Part shown: positions 8,402-18,439 of the stretch, piece by piece | Layout of the letters: the number at the start of each line of letters is the position of its first letter | Position numbering within the stretch: position 1 is the first letter of the stretch | Origin: JBBQVZ01 sp963695975 | Lineage (GTDB): Bacteria > Actinomycetota > UBA4738 > HRBIN12 | Reading direction: 5' to 3' | Length of the DNA: 64,000 nucleotides | NCBI GenBank assembly: GCA_963695975.1 | Contig: CAVOIB010000006.1 | Coordinates: forward strand, 1 to 64,000 | Made by a program: the position numbers and the translations under genes | Notes under the pieces: model-generated | The model's database searches: none | The model's input: the letters and a program-made list of their open reading frames with translations, nothing else | What the model was told of the DNA's origin: nothing

Positions 8402-9618
8402 GTGACGATCGGTGCGACGTCCGGCCCCGCGATGTCCGGCTCGGCGAGCTGGGGCGTCGACAGCGCGAACCATGCCACGACCGCTCCCGCCAGCGCCAGG
8501 GCCGAAGCTCCGCTGTAGAGCACGACGGTGCCCGCGTGTTGGTACACGTACCCACCGATCCCGGCTCCGACGATCGGGCCGAGCCCGAGCGCCACCATCC
8601 CGAGGATCGAGTTCCCGGTGGAGTAGAGCGTCTCGGGGAGCAGGCGTCCGATGACGACGACGCCCGTCGTGAACATGAGCCCGAACGCCACGCCCTCGAG
8701 CATCGTGAGCAGCGACACGATCGTGGGGTCGTCGATCAGCCCCCACAAGAGGAACCCGACGGCGTAGATGCAGGCTCCCAGCACGTAGACACGCCGGAGC
8801 CCCCAGTGGGTCTGGAGGCGAGACGATGTGCGCATCACGGGAACCTCGAGCAGACCTCCGAGGGCGGTCCCGAGGCCGATCAGCAGTGGTCCGCCACCCT
8901 CGCTCACGATCTTGAGCGAGATGAAGTTCCATGCGGCGTTGAATCCGACCCACACGAGCATGACCGCCGCGAGGAATCCCCAGAAGCGCGGCGCCTCCCG
9001 GAAGACGGCGCCCACCGCCCCCAGCCGCCCGTGGATCTCGACGTCGATCGGCTTGTCCTTGATGATCGTGGTGCTCCAGAGGATGACGGCGAGGCTCGCG
9101 GCCGCGAAGATCGGCATCGCCCACGTGACGCCGGCCGCCTGCAGGACCGCACCGAACACGAGGCACCCCGCCGCGTACGACGCACTCATCCAGCCGCGGA
9201 TCCGGCCGTAATCCGACATCCGTTCCTCGCCGAGGTACACGAGCGCGATCGCGTCGATGTTCGCCCCGGTCGACACCCAGAACGCCGCGACGATCGAGGC
9301 GACCAGCGTGATCGCGGGCAGTCCGTGCACCCAGTTCATCACGAGCGCAGCGGCGCCGGCTCCGACCGTGCCGATCCGGAGCGCGGTCAGCCGGCCGAGC
9401 CGCGTATCTGCGTAATGCCCCCACAAGGGGTTCGCGATGACGCGTGCGAGCGCGGTGAACGCGATCACGACCCCGATCTCATCGGGTGACAGTCCGCGCC
9501 CCTGGAGGTAGATGGCGAAGAAGGGGAAGAACGAGGCGATCACGAACCCGAAGACGACGAACAGGCCGTGGACCGCGACCTCCGGGCGAACGTCGAACGA
9601 TCGTTTCACGCGACGCAC
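8398..9618 (-). CDS. MFS transporter (MFS_1-like, HcaT/NupG type)
   Basis: 406-residue protein with about 12 hydrophobic segments. The segment PLWGHYADTRLGR between helices 2 and 3 is the MFS motif A equivalent. The overall pattern resembles the MFS_1-like group that includes 3-phenylpropionate and nucleoside permeases. GTG at 9618 or GTG at 9609 could be the start. Coupled by a 4-base overlap to the APH kinase. Substrate unknown. Confidence 0.88.
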   Translation of the reverse strand: MRRVKRSFDVRPEVAVHGLFVVFGFVIASFFPFFAIYLQGRGLSPDEIGVVIAFTALARVIANPLWGHYADTRLGRLTALRIGTVGAGAAALVMNWVHGLPAITLVASIVAAFWVSTGANIDAIALVYLGEERMSDYGRIRGWMSASYAAGCLVFGAVLQAAGVTWAMPIFAAASLAVILWSTTIIKDKPIDVEIHGRLGAVGAVFREAPRFWGFLAAVMLVWVGFNAAWNFISLKIVSEGGGPLLIGLGTALGGLLEVPVMRTSSRLQTHWGLRRVYVLGACIYAVGFLLWGLIDDPTIVSLLTMLEGVAFGLMFTTGVVVIGRLLPETLYSTGNSILGMVALGLGPIVGAGIGGYVYQHAGTVVLYSGASALALAGAVVAWFALSTPQLAEPDIAGPDVAPIVT

Positions 9619-9728
9619 CCGCCGGCGCGCACGACCTTGCTCGACATCGCCTCGTCTGCCACCATCCGGCGCATGGCCGGCATGGTATCCGCGCGGGCCA
9701 CCGGCATCGTGATCACGAAGGCGACGGC

Positions 9729-10481
9729 GTGCGCGGGCTGAGGGGCAAGAGGGTGCTGGTCACCGGCGGCAGCAGCGGGATCGGCAAGGCGACGGTCGCA
9801 CGGTTCCTGGATGAGGGGGGCCGTGTCTTCTTCTGTGGCGTCGATGGCGCGGAGGTGGAAGGCGCGCTCGCGGAGCTCTCGCCGCTGGGGCCGGTGGAAG
9901 GCACGGCGTGCGATGTGAGCGCGGAACGGGAGGTCGAACGCCTGGTTGGAGCGGCCGAGCAGACGCTTGGGTCGATCCAAGTGCTGATCAACAATGCCGG
10001 GATCGCGCGAAGGGACGCTTTCCTCGACCTGGAGGTGGCGGAGTGGGATCGGATCATGGCCGTCAACCTGCGGGGGATGTTCCTGGTGGCTCAGGCGGTT
10101 TCGAAACGGATGGTCACCCAGGGTGGGGGCGTGATCGTGAACATGGCATCCACGAACGCGCTCGGAGGTGAGGCGGAACTCGCGCACTACAACGCCTCCA
10201 AGGGCGGGGTCTTGCAGTTGACACGGACGATGGCCGTAGAGCTCGGGCGTCACGGGATACGGGTGAACTGCCTCTGCCCCGGATTCATCCAGACACCGCT
10301 GAACGACGCGATCAGCGACGACGCGTACGTCAAGGCCTACGAACGCGACCAGATCCCGCTCGGACGGGTGGGCTCCGCCGACGAGGTGGCCGCGGCCTTT
10401 GCCTTCTTGGCATCGGACGACGCGACGTTCATCCACGGCGCCGCCTTGGTGATCGACGGCGGCCAGACCGCCGTCATGTGA
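9729..10481 (+). CDS. SDR family NAD(P)-dependent oxidoreductase
   Basis: 250-residue classical short-chain dehydrogenase. The Rossmann motif is TGGSSGIG at the N terminus, the NNAG motif is present (VLINNAGIARR), catalytic Ser is in NMASTNALGG, the YxxxK pair is YNASKGG, and the C-terminal LASDDATFIHGAALVIDGG is typical of FabG-like sugar or polyol dehydrogenases. The GTG at 9729 immediately precedes the conserved start VRGLRGKRVLVTGG; the longer upstream frame is antisense. As the first gene before the sugar cluster it may oxidise a sugar or polyol; substrate unproven. Confidence 0.88.
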   Translation: MRGLRGKRVLVTGGSSGIGKATVARFLDEGGRVFFCGVDGAEVEGALAELSPLGPVEGTACDVSAEREVERLVGAAEQTLGSIQVLINNAGIARRDAFLDLEVAEWDRIMAVNLRGMFLVAQAVSKRMVTQGGGVIVNMASTNALGGEAELAHYNASKGGVLQLTRTMAVELGRHGIRVNCLCPGFIQTPLNDAISDDAYVKAYERDQIPLGRVGSADEVAAAFAFLASDDATFIHGAALVIDGGQTAVM

Positions 10482-10493
10482 GCGAATCAGCGG

Positions 10494-11020
10494 CAAGGGG
10501 CGGTACGGTTCGGCGAACAGCGAGTACGTGCGGCTCTTCTTGATCGCGTTGATGCCGAGATCGGCGGCATCAGGGCAGAACGTACTCCGGGTCAGCCGAT
10601 ACTCGACCTCGAACACGGCCTTTCCTGCTTCGACGAACGCCACCTCACCGGGCTCCGGGTGGCCCGAGCAGAAGGGCATTGGAAGCACTCTTCGACGATC
10701 GCGTAGTCGAGGTACTGGAGCAGGTCGCCGACCTAGGACGGATCGTTCTTCATCGCCACCGACATCCCGAATCGGTGCGCCACGTTCGCGAGGCGGGTGT
10801 TGAACTTCAGCTGCGTGCGGTAGTTGATATGGAAGCCGGAGTGCGGATCCTCGCAGGTGTCGATGATGTCCCACTCGACGCCGTCGAAGCCCGCTTCCGC
10901 GCACTTGGCGACACGTGCCCGGTTCACCTTCAGGATGAAGTCCCGCCCTCCCCGGTCGTCGTTGATGTTCAGGAAGAACTCGTCGGGGAACACCTGGCTG
11001 AGCGGGTTGCCGATCAGGCA
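10494..11020 (-). pseudogene. Broken GH114 endo-alpha-1,4-polygalactosaminidase-like gene
   Basis: Read on the minus strand, 11020 downward gives LIGNPLSQVFPDEFFLN, then GGRDFIL, then AKCAEAGFDGVEWDIID, then LKFNTRLANVAHRFGMSVAMKND, the order of the GH114 TIM-barrel. An in-frame TAG (10733-10735) interrupts it; reading through gives VGDLLQYLDYAIVEECFQC. A frameshift near 10680 moves the end into another frame: FVEAGKAVFEVEY and onward to about 10494. The N-terminal quarter with the first catalytic region is missing. One stop, one frameshift and a 5' truncation make it a pseudogene. It lies between SDR and GH4 genes of the sugar cluster, on the opposite strand. Confidence 0.85.
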
Positions 11021-11105
11021 AGGCGCTCCCGTCGGCGGGCGGCTCGCAGACATCCACGTCGATCGGTGGCGTTCGAAGTTGCCGCTTCGGGTCCCGGATG
11101 GAACG

Positions 11106-12428
11106 ATGCCGCGCATGCCCAAGGTCACGATCATCGGCGCGGGCAGCGTCGAGTTCACGAAGAACGTGCTCTCGGACATCCTCGCGTTCGATGACATCGA
11201 CCCATTCACCGTTGCGTTGCACGACATCGACGAGGCCCGCTTAAGCACCGCCGGAGCCATCGCCCGGTACGTGAACGATGCGACGGGCGGCCGGGCGAGG
11301 ATCGAGACGCACCTCGACCGAAAGACGGCGCTCGACGGCACCGACTACGCGATCAACGAGATCCAGGTGGGTGGGCGCGACGCGTTCCTGATCGACTTCG
11401 AGATCCCGAGCCGGTACGGGGTGCGGCAGACGATCGCAGACACGCTCGGGATCGGCGGGATCTCACGAGGTTTGCGCACCCTGCCGGTCATGATCGACAT
11501 CGGCAACGACATGGCCGACGTCTGCCCGCAGGGATTACTCCTGAACTACACGAACCCGATGGCGATGGTCCCGTGGGCCGTGTACGAGGGGTCTCGGTTC
11601 GACCGCGTGGTCGGCCTCTGTCACTCGGTGCGCGATACGCATGCGTTCCTCGCCCGGACCGTCGACGTTCCCGAGCGAGAGATCTCCTATCAGACGTCCG
11701 GCTTCAACCATCAAGCCTTCGTGACGCGGTTCGAGCGCGACGGCGAGAACCTGTACCCCCTGCTCGACGCGGCGATCGAACGGGATCCCGACGGGCTCGG
11801 GAGACGCGTGCGCGTGGAGCTCTACCGGCAGCTGGGCGCCTTCCCGACGGAGTCGAGCGAGCACTCGTCGGAGTACGTGTCCTGGTTCATGCGCCACGAC
11901 GACATGATCGAGCGCTACCGGATCCCGGTCGACGACTACATCGGACGGACCGTCGAATCGCTCGACGAGTACCAGGCGATCGTGCGAGCGCTCGAGGCCG
12001 GCGAGGACGTCGACATCGAGCCCACGAGCGAGCTCTCTTCCGAGGTGATCCACGCGATGGAGACCGGGGTCCCGCGCACGATCTACGCGAACTTGAAGAA
12101 CACCGGGTTGATCCCCGACCTCCCTGACGGCTGCTGCGTCGAGGTCCCCTGTCTCGTCGACCGCGCCGGCGTGCAGCCCACGGCCGTTCCGGCGAGGGCA
12201 CCACAGCTCACCGCGATGAACCGCATGTTCCTGAACGTCGTCGAGTTGACGGTGCGGGCGGTGTTGGAGGGTGATCGACGGCACGTGTACCAGGCGGCGA
12301 TGCTCGACCCGAACGCCGCCGCCACACTCACGCTCGACGCGATCCACGACATGGTCGACGACCTGATCGAGGCGCACGGCGAGATGGTGCCGGAAGCGAT
12401 CCGGCGCGGCTCCACCCGGCGCGCATAG
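11106..12428 (+). CDS. GH4 family glycosidase (alpha-galactosidase MelA-like)
   Basis: 440-residue NAD- and Mn-dependent glycosidase of family GH4, which cleaves glycosides through an oxidation-elimination mechanism. The NAD-binding start is KVTIIGAGSVEFTKN. Metal-site residues are visible in GLCHSVRDT (Cys-His) and SGFNHQAF (His); NYTNPMAMV and FPTESSEHSSEYVSWF match alpha-galactosidases of the MelA subgroup better than 6-phospho-glucosidases. The ATG at 11106 has GGATGG about 6 bases upstream; a second ATG at 11115 also fits. It heads the plus-strand sugar operon. Anomer and sugar specificity are inferred only. Confidence 0.88.
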   Translation: MPRMPKVTIIGAGSVEFTKNVLSDILAFDDIDPFTVALHDIDEARLSTAGAIARYVNDATGGRARIETHLDRKTALDGTDYAINEIQVGGRDAFLIDFEIPSRYGVRQTIADTLGIGGISRGLRTLPVMIDIGNDMADVCPQGLLLNYTNPMAMVPWAVYEGSRFDRVVGLCHSVRDTHAFLARTVDVPEREISYQTSGFNHQAFVTRFERDGENLYPLLDAAIERDPDGLGRRVRVELYRQLGAFPTESSEHSSEYVSWFMRHDDMIERYRIPVDDYIGRTVESLDEYQAIVRALEAGEDVDIEPTSELSSEVIHAMETGVPRTIYANLKNTGLIPDLPDGCCVEVPCLVDRAGVQPTAVPARAPQLTAMNRMFLNVVELTVRAVLEGDRRHVYQAAMLDPNAAATLTLDAIHDMVDDLIEAHGEMVPEAIRRGSTRRA

Positions 12429-12462
12429 CGTCTGGTGCTTTCATGCAATATCGTCCGCCAGG

Positions 12463-13350
12463 ATGAGCGAGATCGCGCGCGAGATCGCGAGCCAGCCCGA
12501 GTGTTGGCGTCAAGCGGCCGACGCCGCGGCCGACGCTGAGGATCTGCTGCCCACGACCGGCGAGCGAATCGCGGCGGTTGGTTGCGGAACGTCGTGGTTC
12601 ATCGCCCAGGCATACGCGTCGCTCCGAGAGACGGCGGGCGAAGGTGAGACCGACGACTTCACCCCCTCGGAGATGCCCGATAGGCGCCGATACGACCGGG
12701 TCGTCGCGATCTCGAGGAGCGGCACCACGACCGAGGTCGAGCGCCTCGTCACTCAACTTCCGGCCGGAACACGGACGGTCGCGATCTGCGGCGTCGCCGA
12801 CACGCCCGTGGCGACGGCCGCGCGGGACAGGATCATCTTGGGGTTCGCCGACGAGCGCTCGGTGGTGCAGACGCGGTTCGCGACGAGCGCGCTGGCGCTG
12901 CTGCGGACGCACCTCGGCGAAGATCTCGAGCGGGTCGTGCGCGACGGAGAACGAGCCCTAGCGGCGGAGCTCCCGCTCGAGCCCGGCGCGTTCGATCATT
13001 TCGTCTTCCTCGGCCGCGGGTGGACGATCGGGCTCGCCAACGAGGCGGCGCTCAAACTACGGGAGGCTGCCGGGGCCTGGTCCGAGTCCTACCCCGCGAT
13101 GGAGTATCGCCACGGCCCGATCAGCGTCGCGGGGCCGCGCTCGGCGGTGTGGCCTCTAGGTGGTGTCGACGCCGGGCTCCTCGCCGACATCGGCGACACC
13201 GGCGCGACCGTCGTGGACACGGGGCTCGGCACGATCGATCCCATGGCGGAACTCATCTTGATCCAACGCACCGCGGTCGCGCTGGCGCACCAGCGGGGTC
13301 TCGACCCCGACCGTCCCCGCCACCTCACCCGGTCGGTGGTGCTGTCGTGA
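12463..13350 (+). CDS. SIS domain sugar isomerase (GlmS C-domain/AgaS-like)
   Basis: 295-residue protein with two sugar-isomerase (SIS) lobes. The first has AAVGCGTSWFIAQAYAS and AISRSGTTTEV (the phosphosugar-binding Ser-rich loop); the second has FLGRGWTIGLANEAALKLREAAG and the ESYPAMEYRHGP segment seen in GlmS and AgaS-type enzymes. No glutaminase domain is present, so it is an isomerase/deaminase rather than a full GlmS. In this context ketose-aldose isomerisation or deamination of an amino-sugar phosphate (galactosamine-6-phosphate by analogy with AgaS) is a reasonable inference. Confidence 0.85.
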   Translation: MSEIAREIASQPECWRQAADAAADAEDLLPTTGERIAAVGCGTSWFIAQAYASLRETAGEGETDDFTPSEMPDRRRYDRVVAISRSGTTTEVERLVTQLPAGTRTVAICGVADTPVATAARDRIILGFADERSVVQTRFATSALALLRTHLGEDLERVVRDGERALAAELPLEPGAFDHFVFLGRGWTIGLANEAALKLREAAGAWSESYPAMEYRHGPISVAGPRSAVWPLGGVDAGLLADIGDTGATVVDTGLGTIDPMAELILIQRTAVALAHQRGLDPDRPRHLTRSVVLS

Positions 13351-13375
13351 ACCACGTCATCCATGGAGGTGCACC

Positions 13376-14698
13376 GTGAAACGTGTCGCAGCGAGTCTGG
13401 CCCTGGTGTTCGTCCTCGTCGGTGTCGCCTGCACGGGCGGCTCGGGGGGCGGGAGCGATAACGGCAGCAACGGCGGTGGCCCCGTAGAGCTCACGATGTG
13501 GATGGGCTACACGCCGCCCCCACCACAAGACGAAACCACGATCGAGTACAGATCGCTGCAGTCGATCATCGACGCGTTCAACACGGCGCACGACGGCGAG
13601 ATCCACGTCACGATGCAGTACGTGAACAGTGACAACTCCTTGCAGAAGGCGACGGTGGCGCTGCAGGGGAACGAGCAGCCGGACATCGCATACATGTACG
13701 GGACCAACATGGCGCAACTCGCGCAGTCCCCGACACTCGTCGACCTCACGAGCCGCGTTCAGGAGGCCAGCTTCGACTGGAACGACTTCTTCGAGGGCGA
13801 GCGCGCCGTCGCGACCGTGAACGACAAGGTCTATGGGGTACCGGCCCTCGTGGACAACCTGGCGATCGTCTACAACAAGGATCTCTTCAAGCAGGCCGGC
13901 GTGGCCGAGCCGACACCGGATTGGACCTGGGACGACGCGCGCGCCGCCGCGAAGGCGGTCACCGATACCGACAAGAAGATCTACGGCCTGGTCTTCCCGG
14001 CCGACGGCAGCGAGACCACGGTCTGGCAGTACGAGCCAATGCTGTGGGAGGCCGGCGGCGACATCCTGAACGCCGACAACACCAAGGCGGCGTTCAACGA
14101 TGCGGGAGGGGTTCGGGCGCTGACGATGCTGCAAGGGTTCCAACAGGACGGATCGCTCCTGCTCGACTTCCACCCGGACTCCGGCAAGTACGGGCAGCTC
14201 TTCAACTCCGGCAACATCGGGATGGTGATCACCGGTCCGTGGGATCTCTCTGCGTTCCCGGACGTGAACTACGGGATACAAGTGATGCCGTCGTTCGACC
14301 CGGGCGGCGATCACGACACGATCGCCGGACCGGACAACTGGGTGATCTTCGACAACGGTACCGACCGCGTGAACGCGTCGTGGGAGTTCCTGCAATACCT
14401 CGCCTCGCCCGACGTGATCCTGCAAGACTCGCTCGACACGAGCCACCTGCCCACGCGCGCCTCTGTGGAGCAGATGCCCGGTTTCGAGGAGTTCTACACG
14501 AAGTATCCCGGCGTGGGGGACTTCGTCTCCAACCTGTCGAACGTGAAGAAGGCGAGGCCGCAGGTCCCGCAGTACCCGCAGATCAGTGGATTCCTTGGTC
14601 AGGCGGTCGTGAGCGTGCTGCTCGGGCAGGCCGAGCCGCAGGCCGCGCTCGACGCGGCCGCCGAGCAGTCGGACGGCGTGTTGGCGATCCCCGGATAG
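13376..14698 (+). CDS. ABC transporter sugar-binding lipoprotein
   Basis: 440-residue extracytoplasmic solute-binding protein of the MalE/UgpB class (family 1). The N terminus has a basic start, a hydrophobic stretch and lipobox VGVACTGG, so Cys becomes lipidated, followed by a Gly/Ser linker. The body carries family features such as YGVPALVDNLAIVYNKDLF and the tryptophan-rich PDWTWDDARAAAKAV. A GGAGGTG ribosome site precedes the GTG. First of four consecutive transporter genes; delivers carbohydrate to the downstream permeases. Ligand unknown, probably an oligosaccharide or galactoside given neighbours. Confidence 0.93.
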   Translation: MKRVAASLALVFVLVGVACTGGSGGGSDNGSNGGGPVELTMWMGYTPPPPQDETTIEYRSLQSIIDAFNTAHDGEIHVTMQYVNSDNSLQKATVALQGNEQPDIAYMYGTNMAQLAQSPTLVDLTSRVQEASFDWNDFFEGERAVATVNDKVYGVPALVDNLAIVYNKDLFKQAGVAEPTPDWTWDDARAAAKAVTDTDKKIYGLVFPADGSETTVWQYEPMLWEAGGDILNADNTKAAFNDAGGVRALTMLQGFQQDGSLLLDFHPDSGKYGQLFNSGNIGMVITGPWDLSAFPDVNYGIQVMPSFDPGGDHDTIAGPDNWVIFDNGTDRVNASWEFLQYLASPDVILQDSLDTSHLPTRASVEQMPGFEEFYTKYPGVGDFVSNLSNVKKARPQVPQYPQISGFLGQAVVSVLLGQAEPQAALDAAAEQSDGVLAIPG

Positions 14699-14701
14699 GG
14701 C

Positions 14702-15598
14702 ATGGCGGCGTCCCGGGTCCAGCGCGCCATCGCGTCCGACCACGCGGCGGGCTGGGCGTTCGCGTTCCCGGCCGTCGCGCTGATCGTGATCTTCGGGATC
14801 GTCCCGATCATCTGGTCCGGCATCCTCTCGTTCCAACGGACGAACCTGCTGTCGCCGCCGGTGTGGGTCGGCTGGGCCAACTACGAGGCCCTGCCGAAGG
14901 ATCCGCTGTTCAAGCAGTCGATGGTGCACGCAGTGATCTACACGGCGCTGTTCGTCCCATTGTCGGTCGCCGGCGGATTGCTCACCGCGATCGCGTTGAA
15001 CCGCCGGATCCGCGGCGTGCGCCTGTACCGCACGGCGGTGTTCGTCCCCGTGGTCGTCTCGACGATCGCGACCGCGATCATCTTCCTGTGGTTCTTCGAC
15101 CCACATTGGGGACTCGCGAACTGGCTCCTCGCGAAGTTCGGCCTGGGGCCGTTCGGCTTCTTCGAGAGCCCGAGCGGGGCGCTCTACTCCATGGTCGCGA
15201 TGACGGCGTGGGGCTGGATCGGATTCGACGTGATCATCTTCTTGGCAGCACTGCAAGGGATCCCGCCGGAACTGGTCGAGGCCGCGCAGATCGATGGGGC
15301 GCGCACCTGGGGCATCTTCCGCAGCGTCACGCTGCCGCTGCTGGGCCCGGTCACCTTGTTCCTGGTCGTGTGGTCGTCGATCAACGCCCTTCAGCTGTTC
15401 GATGAGGTCTACCTGGCGACGAACGGCGGGCCCGGAACGGCGACCTACGTCCCCGTCTTCTACCTGTTCCGGCTCGCGTTCCAACAGGGCATCGCGGGGT
15501 ACGCGGCGGCGATCGCCTACGTGCTGTTCATCGTGATCTTGGCGCTCACCATCGTTCAGCTCGTCGTCGGCAAGCGGATGGTCTATTACGCGTCGTGA
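14702..15598 (+). CDS. ABC sugar transporter permease (MalF/UgpA-like)
   Basis: 298-residue inner-membrane permease with six predicted helices. The cytoplasmic EAA loop that docks on the ATPase is ELVEAAQIDGARTWGIFRSVTLPLLGP, the classic CUT1 pattern. Starts 3 bases after the binding-protein stop and its last codons overlap the next permease by 4 bases, so the transporter is translated as a unit. Confidence 0.94.
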   Translation: MAASRVQRAIASDHAAGWAFAFPAVALIVIFGIVPIIWSGILSFQRTNLLSPPVWVGWANYEALPKDPLFKQSMVHAVIYTALFVPLSVAGGLLTAIALNRRIRGVRLYRTAVFVPVVVSTIATAIIFLWFFDPHWGLANWLLAKFGLGPFGFFESPSGALYSMVAMTAWGWIGFDVIIFLAALQGIPPELVEAAQIDGARTWGIFRSVTLPLLGPVTLFLVVWSSINALQLFDEVYLATNGGPGTATYVPVFYLFRLAFQQGIAGYAAAIAYVLFIVILALTIVQLVVGKRMVYYAS

Positions 15599-16470
15599 GC
15601 GCCTCGCCCGTCCTCGACGCCGCACCGTTCCGCGACGCAGACCTGCCGAGACGCGGCCGCTTCTGGCTCAGTCCGTGGCATCTGGTGCTGCTGCCGATCG
15701 CGCTCGTCATGGTGCTGCCGCTCGTGTGGATGATCGTGACGTCGCTCCAGACGCTGAACGAGACCCGCCATTATCCTCCGACGCTCGTCCCCAGCTCGCT
15801 CGAGTGGAACAACTACCGCGAGGTGCTCCAGGAGGCACCGTTCGCCCGGTGGTTCCTCAACACGCTGATCGTCACCGTCGTGGTGGTCATCGGGAACCTC
15901 CTGTTCTGCAGCCTGGCCGGTTACGCGTTCGCGCGGATCAAGTTCTTCGGCCGGGAGGTGGCGTTCGTGTTGATCCTGGCGACGCTGATGGTCCCGTTCC
16001 AGGTGATCATCATCCCGGAGTTCCTGATCGTGCGGAGGCTCGGGATGATCGACTCCCTCGGGGCGTTGATCCTGCCCAACCTGGCCGGCGCGTTCGGGAT
16101 CTTCCTCCTGCGGCAGTTCTTCAGGACGCTGCCGATCGAGCTGGAGGAGGCGGCGCGGATCGACGGCTGCTCGCGCCTGGGCGTCCTGTTCAAGATCGTG
16201 CTGCCGCTGTCGGGGCCGGCGCTCGCGACGCTCGCGGTGATCACGTTCATGTGGACGTGGAACGACTTCCTGTGGCCGCTGATCACCATCTACAACCCCG
16301 ACAACATGACGCTGCAGCTCGGGCTCTCCACGTTCCAGGGTGCTCACCAAACGAACACGAACCTGCTGATGGCAGCGAACGTACTGAGCATGCTGCCGAT
16401 CCTGGTCCTGTTCTTCGTCGCGCAGCGCTACTTCATCCGTGGCATCGCCACCTCGGGACTGAAGGGCTGA
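15595..16470 (+). CDS. ABC sugar transporter permease (MalG/UgpE-like)
   Basis: 291-residue permease partner with six predicted helices. The EAA loop reads IELEEAARIDGCSRLGVLFKIVLPLSGP. The end MLPILVLFFVAQRYFIRGIATSGLKG is the standard CUT1 MalG C terminus that contacts the ATPase. GTG start in a GTGA overlap with the preceding permease. Confidence 0.94.
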   Translation: MSASPVLDAAPFRDADLPRRGRFWLSPWHLVLLPIALVMVLPLVWMIVTSLQTLNETRHYPPTLVPSSLEWNNYREVLQEAPFARWFLNTLIVTVVVVIGNLLFCSLAGYAFARIKFFGREVAFVLILATLMVPFQVIIIPEFLIVRRLGMIDSLGALILPNLAGAFGIFLLRQFFRTLPIELEEAARIDGCSRLGVLFKIVLPLSGPALATLAVITFMWTWNDFLWPLITIYNPDNMTLQLGLSTFQGAHQTNTNLLMAANVLSMLPILVLFFVAQRYFIRGIATSGLKG

Positions 16471-16472
16471 CC

Positions 16473-17596
<1,124 letters not shown>

Positions 17597-17600
<4 letters not shown>

Positions 17601-18439
17601 CCGGTACCTCGCTCGAACGGCTGACCGACATCCCGCTGAAGCCGGACCAGGCGGGGTTGTCGTGGTTCGGCCAGGCGAGCTTCGCCGCCCGGGGCGGCGG
17701 CGTCACCGCGCTGTTCGACCCCTTCCTCTCGCCGTACCCGGGAAGGCTCTACGACTCGCCGCTCGCACCCGCCGACGCGACCGGGGTGAACGTGGTGTTC
17801 TGCTCGCACGAGCACGTCGATCACTTCGACGTCGACGCGGTCAAAGGCATCGCCGCCGCGTCGCCGGGCGCCGTGTTCGTCGTACCGACGCCGATCGTCG
17901 ACATGGCGACCGAGGCGGGCGTGGCCTCCGACCGCGTGATCGGGCTCCAGCCCGGAGACACGGTCGACGTCGCCGGGCTGTCCGTGCGTGCGGTCCCGGC
18001 CCGTCACGGTGTGACGATGGAGGACGCGTACGGGTTCGGCGAGTCGCTCTCGGCCGGGCTGGTGCGGTTCCTGGGTTTCGTCGTCGAGATCGGCGGCGTG
18101 CGCGTCTACCACGCGGGCGACACGATCCATTTCGACGGGATGGAGGACGCGCTCGCGCCGCTCGGCATCGACGTGGCGCTACTCCCGATCAACGGACGCG
18201 ACGCCGAACGCGAGGGTCGCGGGATCGTCGGGAACCTCGACCACCGAGAGGCGGCGTGGCTCGCGGCGCAGATCGGCGTCGGCGTGCTGATCCCGATGCA
18301 CTACGACCTGTTCGCCCGCAACCGCGGCTTCCCAGGGGCGCTCGTGGAGATGGTCGGCAGCGAGTACCCGACCGTGCCGATCCTCGTTCCTGCGCGCGAC
18401 CGGCCGTTCGTCTGCACGGCGTACGGCGGCGAACGGTGA
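17597..18439 (+). CDS. Metallo-beta-lactamase-fold hydrolase (UlaG-like)
   Basis: 280-residue MBL-fold enzyme. Metal ligands are visible in SHEHVDHFD (HxHxDH), a later ARHGV and YHAGDTIHFDG, and IPMHYD near the end. This order matches the UlaG/L-ascorbate-6-phosphate lactonase branch. It lies inside the sugar operon with 4-base overlaps on both sides, so a lactonase or sugar-phosphate ester role is likely: an Zn-dehydrogenase just downstream could make the lactone it opens. Exact substrate unknown. Confidence 0.87.

Noticed and set aside
10824..11105. Longer plus-strand start for the GH4 enzyme
   Set aside because: The added residues are antisense to the GH114 remnant and do not resemble GH4; the ATG at 11106 with a ribosome site fits better.
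13325..15625. Minus-strand open frame of 766 codons
   Set aside because: Antisense to the sugar-binding lipoprotein and permease genes; composition dominated by His/Arg/Asp runs typical of shadows.
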